From contig JAAWQR010000026.1 in assembly GCA_022800625.1 (NCBI GenBank), positions 1 to 37,381 on the forward strand: DNA of 37,381 nt, written 5' to 3'. This DNA comes from Clostridiales bacterium. Lineage in GTDB: Bacteria; Bacillota; Clostridia; Oscillospirales; CAG-272. A model generated the notes under the pieces. The model was not told the origin of the DNA. It was given only the letters and a program-made list of their open reading frames with translations, and searched no databases. A program made the position numbers and the translations under genes. This document shows, piece by piece, positions 8,409 through 17,596 of the stretch (position 1 is the stretch's first letter; every line of letters begins with the position of its first letter).

Positions 8409-9302
8409 ATGAATAATAAATCTAAAATAATCAGAGCAATAACTGCTGACGGCAGTGCGCGCATCGTATTCACCGACAGCACGGAAATCGTAAAAATCGG
8501 AAGCGAAAAGCACAGCACGTCAAAAACCATGACAGCCGTTCTCGGAAGGACGCTCACCGTAACCTCACTCATGGGATCTTTGTTAAAAAACAGCACAGAT
8601 TCACTGACGCTTCGCATAAACGGTGACGGACCTTCCGGTACTGTGATCTGCGTTTCGGATTATAAAGGAAACGTACGCGGATATGCCGAGCATCCGAATG
8701 CTGAGCTTCCCCCCAACTCATATGGAAAGCTTGACGTAGGAGGAGCGATCGGCAGCGGTACGCTTTACGTTATACGAGATCTCGGAATGAACGAGCCGTA
8801 TGTAGGCGCGTCTCCGATTGTCAGCGGAGAGATTGCCGAAGATATTACCGAATACTATGCCAAGAGCGAGCAAACACCTACAGTTTGCGCTCTCGGAGTA
8901 AGAGTCGGACAGGATAACATATGCTATGCGGCAGGCGGATATCTTTTGCAGCTTATGCCCGGAGCTGAGTATGATACTGCGGAAAAGCTTGAGTCAAACG
9001 TAAAACTGATGAGACCTGTATCACAGCTTATCGCAGACGGCGTCAGCGGAGAAGAGATCATAGCGTCCGTATTTTCAGGTTTTGAATTTGAGATGTTTGA
9101 TGAATTTGATACGGAATATCTGTGCACATGCAGCCGCGAAAAATATCTGGACGCGCTTGCAGGACTGTCAAGAGACGATGTACGCGAGCTGATTTCAAAG
9201 GGCGAGCCAATTGAGACTCAGTGCTGCTTCTGCGGTGAAAAATATGTGTTCACTCCTGACGAAGTATCTGCTGAAATAAAGCGCAAAGAGAAAAATAAAT
9301 AA
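8409..9302 (+). CDS. hslO: Hsp33 redox-regulated holdase chaperone
   Basis: A 297-aa cytoplasmic protein. The N-terminal chaperone domain has the typical GDGPSGTVICVSDYKGNVRG and an ALGVRVGQD segment. The C-terminal switch has the zinc-binding cysteines C239-x-C241 and C272-xx-C275 (CTC...CCFC) spaced 30 residues apart. When these oxidise, zinc is lost and the protein unfolds into an active holdase that protects against heat plus oxidative stress. An extra cysteine, C273, sits inside the second pair. Start is TTG 8406 or ATG 8409; the ATG is listed, with AAAGG 12 nt before it. It is single-gene, with its own promoter and terminator. Confidence 0.95.
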   Translation: MNNKSKIIRAITADGSARIVFTDSTEIVKIGSEKHSTSKTMTAVLGRTLTVTSLMGSLLKNSTDSLTLRINGDGPSGTVICVSDYKGNVRGYAEHPNAELPPNSYGKLDVGGAIGSGTLYVIRDLGMNEPYVGASPIVSGEIAEDITEYYAKSEQTPTVCALGVRVGQDNICYAAGGYLLQLMPGAEYDTAEKLESNVKLMRPVSQLIADGVSGEEIIASVFSGFEFEMFDEFDTEYLCTCSREKYLDALAGLSRDDVRELISKGEPIETQCCFCGEKYVFTPDEVSAEIKRKEKNK

Positions 9303-9322
9303 GAATATTACAGCACATATGC

Positions 9323-9361
9323 AAAAATATCGGTTTTTTCGTAAAAAACCGATATTTTTTT
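9323..9361 (+). terminator. Intrinsic terminator after hslO
   Basis: A perfect 17-bp hairpin (9323-9339 with 9343-9359, loop CGT) with a T-rich 3' arm continuing to 9361. Most of the remaining gap to 9580 is AT-rich; I found no convincing promoter in it for the VTC operon. Confidence 0.95.
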
Positions 9362-9580
9362 ATTTTAGAGCGAAAACATGTCGCTCCCCGTTATAACATT
9401 AAATGTATATTACGTGAAAATAAAATGATGTATCTAAGATAAAGTATATTATCCCGCACCGAAAATTTCAGTTTTTTCTGCCCGATACTTCAGCTCTGTC
9501 TCACATACCTGTCAAAATGAATATGTATAATGTAACAGAAATCAATAGTAGCAAATCTTTAATGAAAGGGATGAGGAAAA

Positions 9581-10303
9581 ATGAAAAACTCATATATATT
9601 TCAGCGTATCGAAAAGAAATATATGCTTAAAAAATCAGAATATGAAAGACTCATCGAAAAGATAGGCAGTAATCTGGAAATAGATGAATACGGCGAATCT
9701 ACGGTATGCAGTATTTATCTCGATACAGATGACTGGCTGCTTATACGCAACTCAATTGAAGCCGTGGCATATAAAGAAAAGCTCAGGCTTCGCAGTTACG
9801 GAAGTCTTGATAGAAATTCCATGATATTCTTTGAAATAAAGAAAAAATATCTCGGCACTGTTTACAAAAGACGTGCTGTAATGCGCTACGAAGAGCTTCA
9901 GAATTATATTTTAGGCAGAACCATGCCGCAAAACTCACAGATAATGAATGAGATCGATTATCTGATGAACTTTTACGGAGAACCGAAACCGAAAACAGCA
10001 CTGTTCTATGAAAGATCGGCATATACTGCGCCGTGCGATGACGGACTACGTTTAACCTTCGACAGAAACGTCAGATACCGAACGCACGATTTTTTCTCAG
10101 GCTCTATCGAAGGAAAAAGTATCACCGATTCGGACAGCGTCCTGATGGAAATAAAAACTCCGGGCGCTATGCCGCTATGGCTCTCACATGCGCTTGATGA
10201 AAATATGATATATCCGACTTCATTTTCAAAATACGGAACAGCCTACCGCGATATGTGCCGAAACAATATAAATATAAGTAAAGGGGAGCTTTTAAATGTT
10301 TAA
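9581..10303 (+). CDS. VTC domain-containing (polyphosphate polymerase-like) protein
   Basis: A 240-aa protein matching the VTC superfamily in the triphosphate tunnel metalloenzyme fold. It has alternating basic/acidic strands: RIEKKYML near the start, YLDTDDW, KEKLRLRSYG, FFEIKKKY, RLTFDRNVRYR and a closing VLMEIKTPG strand. In eukaryotes VTC proteins make polyphosphate from ATP; the bacterial homologues are poorly characterised. It overlaps the next gene by 8 nt. The order VTC, DUF4956, beta-helix surface protein recurs in Clostridia, often with a CotH kinase, which is absent here. A surface-related phosphoryl transfer role is inference. Confidence 0.85.
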   Translation: MKNSYIFQRIEKKYMLKKSEYERLIEKIGSNLEIDEYGESTVCSIYLDTDDWLLIRNSIEAVAYKEKLRLRSYGSLDRNSMIFFEIKKKYLGTVYKRRAVMRYEELQNYILGRTMPQNSQIMNEIDYLMNFYGEPKPKTALFYERSAYTAPCDDGLRLTFDRNVRYRTHDFFSGSIEGKSITDSDSVLMEIKTPGAMPLWLSHALDENMIYPTSFSKYGTAYRDMCRNNINISKGELLNV

Positions 10304-10964
10304 TCTTTTCTCATCAGTCACGGAAAGCGGCGTTACTCTGACTGCATACATAATTTGCACTCTTACGGCTTTTATATGCGGGATCGTCGCAGCCGCTGTT
10401 TCATCTTTCAGGCAAAAGGTAAGCCGCAGCTTCATACTTGCTCTTGTGCTTCTTCCGCCGATCACTCAAACAGTAATCATAATGGTAAACGGGAATATCG
10501 GAACGGGAGTTGCGGTCATGGGCGCGTTTTCACTTGTAAGATTTCGTTCGGCGGCGGGAAAGGCAAGCGAAATTGCCTCGATATTCTCAGTAATGACGGC
10601 AGGACTTGCATGCGCCGCGGGATATATTTGGGTTGCGCTGTTGTTCACAGCTATGATGTGTGCCGCAGTTCTTATTTTCAAGCTGATATGCGGCAAAAAA
10701 AAGTCAAGATCAGATTTGCGTGTCACCGTTCCGGAAGCGCTCAGCTTTTCTGATGCGTTTGACGACCTGTTTGAAAAATACACCCGTTTTCACTCTCTTG
10801 AAAGCGTAAAAACAAGCAATATGGGAAGCCTTTATAAGCTGCTTTATAAAATTGAAATGAAAAACAAAAATGATATAAAAATTTTTTTAGATGAGCTGCG
10901 CTGCCGCAACGGCAATCTTGAAATTTCGGTATGCGACGCCGTCGAGGAAAGTGAGGAATTGTGA
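10296..10964 (+). CDS. DUF4956 membrane protein
   Basis: A 222-aa protein with four N-terminal hydrophobic helices (about residues 14-35, 45-65, 92-108 and 112-130) and a soluble C-terminal domain of about 90 residues. The conserved GAFSLVRFRSAAG between the second and third helices is the DUF4956 hallmark. Function is unknown. Its start lies inside the end of the VTC gene (8-nt overlap) and its TGA overlaps the next start, so the three genes are tightly coupled. The pairing with VTC suggests the membrane component of a polyphosphate- or phosphoryl-handling complex (inference). Confidence 0.85.
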   Translation: MFNLFSSVTESGVTLTAYIICTLTAFICGIVAAAVSSFRQKVSRSFILALVLLPPITQTVIIMVNGNIGTGVAVMGAFSLVRFRSAAGKASEIASIFSVMTAGLACAAGYIWVALLFTAMMCAAVLIFKLICGKKKSRSDLRVTVPEALSFSDAFDDLFEKYTRFHSLESVKTSNMGSLYKLLYKIEMKNKNDIKIFLDELRCRNGNLEISVCDAVEESEEL

Positions 10965-12862
10965 TGAAACGGAAATTTGCGATGCTTTTATGCTCTGCCG
11001 CGTGCATGTCGGCATTAATAATGTGTACTGCATGCGGCGGCAGCGGTACAGAAAGTACTGACTCATCAATTGATTTTGTGCAAAGCTCCGACGCTGTCAA
11101 GGTATACCTTGACGGAGGAAATATCAGAGCAGACGGTGACGGAATCGAAACGTCAGGATCAAATGTAACTATAAAAAAAGCGGGCGTCTATATTTTTGAA
11201 GGCACTCTTGATGGCGGCAGAATATCGATAGATGCAGGAAAAGACAGCACAGTAGAGCTTATAATGAACGGCGTATCCGTTACATCGGCGGACGGTCCTG
11301 CCGTATATGTTAAAGAAGCTGATGAAGTTTATGTTACACTGGCTGACGGCACAAATAATATCCTGACAGACAGCGAAATCTATACTGAGGAAAACGGAGA
11401 AACAGGACTCGATGCGGCTCTGTTCAGCCGCGAAGATATGACAATACGTGGCAGCGGAAGCCTGAGTATCAAAGGAAACTATAAGCACGGGATCGTATCC
11501 AAGGATAATTTAAATATTGAGAGCGGAATGCTTGAAATAAAAGCCGTAAAGTGTGCTATTGAAGGAAAAGACAGTGTAAAGCTTTCAGGATCAGATATAA
11601 CCGTCAGTTCAGGTTCTGACGGAATCCGCTCGACCGACACTGAAAACAGTGAACACGGAAGCGTTTATATAACAGGAGGAAGCATAAATATTACGGCAGG
11701 AAACGACGGAATTCAGGCAGTGAATAATGTATATGTCGAAAGCGGCGAGATTACAGTCATCTCAGGCGGAGGAAGCGAAGCCGCGCCCGATAAGGCGGAG
11801 TCGGATATGTTCGGAGGTAAATTTGGTTTCAAAAATACAGACAGCACGACACCAGATAACGGCGGCACAATATCAGGCAAGGGAATCAAAGCTGACGGCG
11901 AAATCAATTTCACAGGAGGCACGCTGATAATCGACTCATATGACGACGCTTTGCATTCAGGTGGAAATATTATGGTGAGCGGCGGAGAGACGACGATAAC
12001 CGCAGGCGATGACGGGTTACATGCCGACGGCGAAGCCCTTATCGCAGGCGGCAAGGTTTCCGTTCTGAAAAGCTATGAAGGCATTGAAGGCACAAAAGTG
12101 GAAATATCAGGCGGAGAAATTCATGTCGTATCTGAAGACGACGGAATCAACGGTGCTTCATCGGATGATACATCTCCGACTGACAATTCAGGTGGAGAAA
12201 TCGTGATTTCAGGCGGAACGATATATGTAAACGCATCGGGAGACGGAGTAGATTCCAACGGAACGCTCGCGGTATCGGGAGGAGCGCTGTTTATAAGCGG
12301 TTCTTCGGACAGTGCAAACAGCGCGGTGGATTATGAAAGCTCGGCAGAAATCACCGGAGGTGTCATATGTGCTCTCGGAAGCCGCGGCATGGCTCAGAAT
12401 TTCACATCCGCCACCGGACAGAGCGTTTTTCTTACAACCTTTGAGACACAGGACGGAGGCGTGCCGTTTGCCGTATCAAATTCCGACGGGAATGTTATTG
12501 TGATGTTTACACCTGAAAAATCTTATGATTCGGCACTGGTCAGCGCACCGAGTATCACAGACGGCAAAACATACACGCTGACAACAGGCGGCTACTTCTT
12601 CGACGCAAATGAATTCGGAGCGGCTTTAAGCGGCACATCCGGCGGTGAAAGTGTGCTGAGTACCGTAGAAGTAAACGGCAGCATAGTCGGCGACGGCTTT
12701 GGCGGAGCAGGCGGATTCGGAGGAATGCACGGTATGCTGGGCGGAAAAGCTCCCGATATGCAGGGCAGTGAAATTCCAAATTTGCCGAACGGTGAAATTC
12801 CCAACTTGCCGAGCGGCGACAGGCAACCGCCTTTCATGAAAGACGAGCCAACGCCCGACTAA
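10964..12862 (+). CDS. Cthe_2159-like beta-helix carbohydrate-binding lipoprotein
   Basis: A 632-aa exported protein. Residues 1-24 are a lipoprotein signal ending at C24 (lipobox-like CTAC, with an unusual Cys at -3). Residues about 50-510 are parallel beta-helix repeats rich in GG, ISGG and DDG.H turns (for example SGGETTITAGDDGLHADGEA), matching the carbohydrate-binding domain first described in Cthe_2159, a cellulose/pectate-binding protein with calcium-binding turns. The C-terminal 70 residues are Gly- then Pro-rich with two near-repeats of GEIPNLP. It is the last gene of the VTC/DUF4956 operon. The start can be GTG 10961 or ATG 10964; GAGG at 10953-10956 favours the ATG. Confidence 0.85.
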   Translation: MKRKFAMLLCSAACMSALIMCTACGGSGTESTDSSIDFVQSSDAVKVYLDGGNIRADGDGIETSGSNVTIKKAGVYIFEGTLDGGRISIDAGKDSTVELIMNGVSVTSADGPAVYVKEADEVYVTLADGTNNILTDSEIYTEENGETGLDAALFSREDMTIRGSGSLSIKGNYKHGIVSKDNLNIESGMLEIKAVKCAIEGKDSVKLSGSDITVSSGSDGIRSTDTENSEHGSVYITGGSINITAGNDGIQAVNNVYVESGEITVISGGGSEAAPDKAESDMFGGKFGFKNTDSTTPDNGGTISGKGIKADGEINFTGGTLIIDSYDDALHSGGNIMVSGGETTITAGDDGLHADGEALIAGGKVSVLKSYEGIEGTKVEISGGEIHVVSEDDGINGASSDDTSPTDNSGGEIVISGGTIYVNASGDGVDSNGTLAVSGGALFISGSSDSANSAVDYESSAEITGGVICALGSRGMAQNFTSATGQSVFLTTFETQDGGVPFAVSNSDGNVIVMFTPEKSYDSALVSAPSITDGKTYTLTTGGYFFDANEFGAALSGTSGGESVLSTVEVNGSIVGDGFGGAGGFGGMHGMLGGKAPDMQGSEIPNLPNGEIPNLPSGDRQPPFMKDEPTPD

Positions 12863-12988
12863 AGAGCTGATCCGTAAAAATTCGGCAAACAGAAATGACC
12901 TGTTTATCCACTCCTTTATAACCGTACTGTCTGCACATAAAAAACAAGCGAAACTTCCGGAGGAACACTGGATAAGGAAGTTATTATA

Positions 12989-13030
12989 AATGGACGGTTC
13001 TGTACCGGTGTGGATACAGAACCGTCCATT
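12989..13030 (+). terminator. Strong hairpin, probable terminator of the VTC operon
   Basis: A perfect 16-bp stem (12989-13004 with 13015-13030) around a 10-nt loop. It is followed only by ATTTAA, so the T-run is weak. It lies 126 bp after the lipoprotein stop in the gap to the convergent phosphatase gene and could serve either side. Confidence 0.6.
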
Positions 13031-13111
13031 ATTTAATGGCAAATAGCGCTTGATCGGAAACTGTCCATACAATTTCTCTGCTTGCTGATACCAAAGACTA
13101 AGTAAAATCTA

Positions 13112-13744
13112 TTATTTGATATAGGACATATCACTCAACCTTGATATTATACGGTGTCCGTCGGTATCTTCACGTAAAAACGAAACACCGCCGGATTTAC
13201 CCCAAAATGTACATAAGTCGAGCGACTCTAAATCCATACCCAACCAAATCGCAAATAATACGCTTAATGTTCCGCTATGAGAAACTAAAATAAAATTATC
13301 ACAAGATTGAGCAACTACCGTATCGACAAAATGAGAAACTCTGCGCCAAACTTCTCGCCTTGATTCAGCGCCGAAAAATACCTGACCGTCCGCAGTATCC
13401 GCCCAATCAATCGTATCTGTCCACACAGGGCAATATAAATTATTTTTTGCCCATTCCTTAGATTGTCCGACTGCTTTTCCCAAATTGAACTCTCTTAGTC
13501 GGTTATCATATATTGGATCCGTATTCAAATAACTTGAAATGATTGCAGCCGTATGCTTTGCTCTCAGTAAATCCGAGGAATATATAGAATATTTATCATT
13601 ACCGATTTCTGTGAAAAGACGTTTACCTATATTATGAGCCTGCGCAATACCATTTTCAGTCAAATCCCAATTTCCCCATGAGCCAATCATACGATTAACA
13701 TGCTGTTCAGATTGCGGGTGCTGAATTGTTATAACCCTTTTCAT
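13112..13744 (-). CDS. Histidine phosphatase family protein
   Basis: A 210-aa protein of the phosphoglycerate mutase-like superfamily. The catalytic region reads ITIQHPQSEQH with H9 as the expected phosphohistidine; the usual RHG is QHP here, a variant I also associate with other clostridial members. A second active-site His sits in LVSHSGTLS, and SSDLLRAKHTA is the typical mid-domain motif. The start is set at 13744 because GGAGAG lies 5 nt upstream, whereas the 15 residues of a longer reading have no ribosome site. Substrate is unknown; cofactor-dependent mutase activity is unlikely with this motif. Confidence 0.8.
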   Translation of the reverse strand: MKRVITIQHPQSEQHVNRMIGSWGNWDLTENGIAQAHNIGKRLFTEIGNDKYSIYSSDLLRAKHTAAIISSYLNTDPIYDNRLREFNLGKAVGQSKEWAKNNLYCPVWTDTIDWADTADGQVFFGAESRREVWRRVSHFVDTVVAQSCDNFILVSHSGTLSVLFAIWLGMDLESLDLCTFWGKSGGVSFLREDTDGHRIISRLSDMSYIK

Positions 13745-13885
13745 AAAAACTCTCCACCAAATCCAGACTACCGTATAGCAGCAAATCATCCGAAAACAAA
13801 TCTTCGACTTGTCTTACTCTGTCATAAATACGTCCTTATCAGAGCGCCTCATTTGCAAATTCCCCTTGTTTTTATTTTATATATC

Positions 13886-15166
13886 TTATTTGCGTCCGGA
13901 GGCCATATCGTTTTTACCTCTGGAGCTTTCGCCTCCGGGTACGATCTCGCCCGCCGCAGTCAATGCTATTTTCGTGAGCGTAGGTCCTGTCAGCTCATAT
14001 ATCAGAACCGAGAAGAGCACGATATTTCTGATGACAGTTCCGTCAGAACCGAGAGAAGCCGCCATCAGCGACATTCCGAGCGCGACGCCTTCCTGCGGGA
14101 ACAGAGTGATTCCGAGATACCGTACAAGAGTGCTCGGAGCTTTCATAGCCTTTGCGCTCCACGAAGCACCAAAATATTTACCTACAGCACGTGAAAGCAC
14201 AAATACAAGACCGACACATATTATTTTAATGCTTGTGATAACTCCGAAATCAAGCTCAGCTCCGCTGAACACGAAGAACAGGATATACAGCGGCGCAGTC
14301 CAGCGCTCCGTCCTGTCCATAAGCTCTTCCGAAACATCGCAGATGTTGCAGAATACCGTTCCGAGCATCATGCACGTCAAGAGAGAAGAAAATCCGACAT
14401 GAACCGAGCCTATGTCAAACTCAAGCATTGTTATCGCTACTGTCAGTAGAACAAAGGTAATAGAAATTGACATTCTCTTGCTTCGCGAATGAAACATCTT
14501 TTCAACAAGATTGAAAATAAGACCCATTACAAATCCGAGCGCAAGAGACAGCACGACCTCAAGCAGAGGCTCGGCTACAACAGAAAGCACGTCCACATGA
14601 CCGTTTGTAAGTGATTTTGCAACTCCGAAAGAAACGGCAAATACCATAAGTCCCACGGCATCGTCAATTGCAACGATAGGCAGCAGTATATCAGTCAGCG
14701 GTCCTTTCGCCTTATATTGTCTGACAACCATAAGAGTAGACGCAGGGGCGGTAGCCGCAGCGATCGCACCGAGAGTCAGAGCTGCCGGAAGTGAGATGAG
14801 ATTCGGATTGATAAAGTGAAGCGATACAAGTACAATATCAACAAAACCTGTAGCAACAACAGCCTGTATTATACCGATAACAGCAGCGCTTTTCCCGTTC
14901 TTTTTAAGCTCTGAAAGCCGGAATTCGTTTCCGATAGAAAATGCAATAAAACCCATTGCAAGATCTCCCATTATTCCGAGAGCCTTTACATCTGCTACGG
15001 ACGAAAAACCTATGCCGTCTATTCCGAGCCTGCCGAGACAAAACGGACCTATGAGTATTCCCGCTACAAGGTATGCCGTAACCGCGGGAAGACCGACAAG
15101 CTTTGCAAGGCGCGACATAAGAAGCCCCGCTAAAAGCGCTACCGACATTACTAATAATATTTCCAT
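13886..15166 (-). CDS. Cation:proton antiporter (CPA2-type, Na+/H+ exchanger family)
   Basis: A 426-aa protein of about 12 to 13 membrane helices, beginning with LLMSRLAKLVGLPAVTAYLVAGILIGP, the characteristic first helices of the KefB/NapA family. A central PIVAIDDAVGL segment provides the acidic pair position (here DD) expected in the ion-binding helix. No TrkA-N domain is present at the C-terminus. It should exchange Na+ or K+ for protons at the cytoplasmic membrane. It is the last gene of the leftward cluster that starts at cysE, 63 nt after coaW. No good ribosome site is visible before the ATG, so the start is less certain. Confidence 0.85.
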   Translation of the reverse strand: MEILLVMSVALLAGLLMSRLAKLVGLPAVTAYLVAGILIGPFCLGRLGIDGIGFSSVADVKALGIMGDLAMGFIAFSIGNEFRLSELKKNGKSAAVIGIIQAVVATGFVDIVLVSLHFINPNLISLPAALTLGAIAAATAPASTLMVVRQYKAKGPLTDILLPIVAIDDAVGLMVFAVSFGVAKSLTNGHVDVLSVVAEPLLEVVLSLALGFVMGLIFNLVEKMFHSRSKRMSISITFVLLTVAITMLEFDIGSVHVGFSSLLTCMMLGTVFCNICDVSEELMDRTERWTAPLYILFFVFSGAELDFGVITSIKIICVGLVFVLSRAVGKYFGASWSAKAMKAPSTLVRYLGITLFPQEGVALGMSLMAASLGSDGTVIRNIVLFSVLIYELTGPTLTKIALTAAGEIVPGGESSRGKNDMASGRK

Positions 15167-15228
15167 ATCAATTAACTTTCTGAATTTAGACCTTTCTGTA
15201 ATTTATTCTGCTTTTTATATATGTATTA

Positions 15229-16077
15229 TCAGATTCGCTCTTCACACTCGGCAAGAGCGGCTCCGATCACTGTTCCGAAACGTGAATGTTCCGGAATTGA
15301 GAAATTCATATCAAACATGCGGTTTAGAGTTGCAAAAATACCTTCTGCCTGAGCGACACTCGATAAATTTCCCGTCAGAACAATATCGCGTATTCCGCAC
15401 CCACGAGCCGCAAATATCGATACCATTCCGATCGTTTCAAATACCATATTGATAATTCCGAGCGCAATGTCGTGGCTGTCTGCAAGATCGCTTATGTTTC
15501 CGAAGTTTGACGCAGTCGTGGTATCGGTAAAGCCGGGAATATTGTCATTTTTTATTATGTCGCCGATACGCAGGTCAATTTTATCAAGCGAACCGCTTTT
15601 CGCAAGCTCTTCTATGTGAGCTACCGTATCCATTCCGAGCAACTTCTTAGAAAGTCCGACGAGCGTACCGCCGCCCATTCCAGTACCTCCGAGATGGCGC
15701 GGCTCACACCCTTTTTCGGCATATACGAGAGCCGTTCCCGTACCGAGACTTGCGATAAGAGCGCTGTCAAGTCCCGACAGATACAGACCGCCGAGTCCTA
15801 TAGCCTTAAATTCTTCAATTCTGTAGCAAGGAAGTCCGTAAAGCGGCTTCGTTATGAATGAAGAACCTGCACCCGTTATCATTACTCTTTCTATATCGCA
15901 GAGAGCAAGTCCGTTTTCATCAAGAAATTTTCCGAAAGCGCCGAATGCCGATGTTACAGGATCGGTCGCACGGACAAAGAGAGGAGAGATCAGTCCCCTC
16001 TCACCGCCGCGCTCCGAAAAACCGACGATCTTTGTCGTACTGCCGCCGACGTCTATTCCGATTATGACATCTTTCAT
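15229..16077 (-). CDS. coaW: Type II pantothenate kinase
   Basis: A 282-aa kinase of the acetate/sugar kinase-actin fold. The N-terminal phosphate loop GIDVGGSTTK (D9, K16) and the later GTGTALV and GTGMGGGTLVGL segments match the staphylococcal-type (type II) pantothenate kinases. It phosphorylates pantothenate, the first step of coenzyme A synthesis. GGGGGA lies before the ATG. It sits 63 nt downstream of cysS in the cluster led by a cysteine T-box. This fits because CoA synthesis consumes cysteine, two steps later, at phosphopantothenoylcysteine synthetase. Confidence 0.88.
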   Translation of the reverse strand: MKDVIIGIDVGGSTTKIVGFSERGGERGLISPLFVRATDPVTSAFGAFGKFLDENGLALCDIERVMITGAGSSFITKPLYGLPCYRIEEFKAIGLGGLYLSGLDSALIASLGTGTALVYAEKGCEPRHLGGTGMGGGTLVGLSKKLLGMDTVAHIEELAKSGSLDKIDLRIGDIIKNDNIPGFTDTTTASNFGNISDLADSHDIALGIINMVFETIGMVSIFAARGCGIRDIVLTGNLSSVAQAEGIFATLNRMFDMNFSIPEHSRFGTVIGAALAECEERI

Positions 16078-16139
16078 GGGTAATCCCCCGATTTTTGTTA
16101 TCGTATTATAATCAAAGCACCTGAATTTGAATCTTTAGC

Positions 16140-17570
16140 TTATTCCACGGTGTAAGTCGTTCCGTCTTTGGTATCCTTCAAAATTATTCCGCGTTCCGCG
16201 AGAGTATTTCTAATCTCATCTGCACGGGCATAATTTTTTGCTTTTTTAGCTTCTGCACGTTCTGCTATGAGCGCTTCTATTTCAGAGGCTGTCTCAGCGT
16301 CTATTCCGAAGCTTGCAGAACCTCCTTGCTCGCTCTCCCTGAGTGAAGCTGCCTTTTCGATAAGAGAGAGAGAGAGAACACGGTCAAAATCTTCTATCAA
16401 AGCAAGCTTTGTCGCGCCGTTTGCATCTGATTTTAGCACATCATAAACAGCAGTAATTGCAAGAGACGTGTTCAGATCATTGTCAAGCGCTTCGGTGAAG
16501 AGAGAACGCAGCTTTGCAAAATCGCCGCAGGATACCTCTCCCTCAGGCTTAACGGATGCGATCTTGGCGATAAGGCGTTCATACGCAGTCTTGGCGTTAT
16601 CAAGACCTTCATATGAAAATACGAGTGATTTTCTGTAATGTGAAGACAGGCAGAAGAAACGGTAAACAAGCGGGTCATATCCTTTCTCTTCAAGGAGAGA
16701 AACCGTGAGAAATTCTCCCTTTGATTTGCTCATCTTGCCTGAATTGGTATTAAGGTGAAGAACATGGAACCATGAAGAACACCATTTGTGTCCGATATAA
16801 GCCTCGCTCTGCGCTATCTCGTTCGTATGGTGCGGAAAAGCGTTGTCTATACCGCCGCAGTGCAGATCAAGATATTCTCCGAGAAATTTCAGGCTGATCG
16901 CCGAGCATTCGATATGCCAGCCGGGATATCCCACTCCCCACGGACTGTCCCACTTCAGCTCCTGATCGTCAAACTTGGATTTTGTAAACCACAGAACAAA
17001 ATCACACTTGTTACGCTTTGCGGTGTCCTCTTCAACGCCTTCGCGCACACCGACTTCAAGATCCTCAGCGTCATGCTTGTTGAAAACATAGTATTCGTCA
17101 AGCTTTGAAGTGTCAAAGTATACGTTTCCGCCTGAAATATAAGCATATCCCTTTTCAAGAAGTCCTTCAACCATCTTTATAAAATCGGAAATGCAGCCCG
17201 TTGCAGGCTGAACTGTATCGGGATTTCGGATGTTCAGCTTTTTGCAGTCGTCAAAAAAAGCGTCGGTGTAGAACTGCGCGATCTCCATAACTGTTTTATG
17301 CTCTCGGCGCGCACCCTTGAGCATCTTATCTTCGCCCGTATCGGCATCGCTCGACAGATGTCCGACATCGGTTATATTCATAACACGTTTCACGTCAAGT
17401 CCGTCATACCTGAGATATTTTTCAAGGACATCCTCCATAATATAGGTACGCAGATTTCCGATATGTGCAAAATGATACACCGTCGGACCGCAGGTATACA
17501 TTCTGCAAACGCCCTTTTCATGAGTTGTAAATTCTTCTTTCGTTCTGGTTAATGTGTTGTAAAGCTTCAT
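16140..17570 (-). CDS. cysS: Cysteinyl-tRNA synthetase
   Basis: A 476-aa class I aminoacyl-tRNA synthetase of normal length. It has the HIGH-type motif as HIGN (residues 36-39), zinc ligand C27 in MYTCGPTVY, the WHIECSAIS and [16 protein letters not shown] segments that complete the zinc site, and KMSKSKGE. The C-terminal DALR-type and anticodon-binding parts end with [10 protein letters not shown]. It charges tRNA-Cys. GGAG lies 5 nt before the ATG. It is 26 nt downstream of the CPBP gene and in the same direction as cysE, so the upstream cysteine-type T-box probably controls it. Confidence 0.97.
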   Translation of the reverse strand: MKLYNTLTRTKEEFTTHEKGVCRMYTCGPTVYHFAHIGNLRTYIMEDVLEKYLRYDGLDVKRVMNITDVGHLSSDADTGEDKMLKGARREHKTVMEIAQFYTDAFFDDCKKLNIRNPDTVQPATGCISDFIKMVEGLLEKGYAYISGGNVYFDTSKLDEYYVFNKHDAEDLEVGVREGVEEDTAKRNKCDFVLWFTKSKFDDQELKWDSPWGVGYPGWHIECSAISLKFLGEYLDLHCGGIDNAFPHHTNEIAQSEAYIGHKWCSSWFHVLHLNTNSGKMSKSKGEFLTVSLLEEKGYDPLVYRFFCLSSHYRKSLVFSYEGLDNAKTAYERLIAKIASVKPEGEVSCGDFAKLRSLFTEALDNDLNTSLAITAVYDVLKSDANGATKLALIEDFDRVLSLSLIEKAASLRESEQGGSASFGIDAETASEIEALIAERAEAKKAKNYARADEIRNTLAERGIILKDTKDGTTYTVE

Positions 17571-17596
17571 ATTTCTCCGTTTCGACCGTCTTGCGG

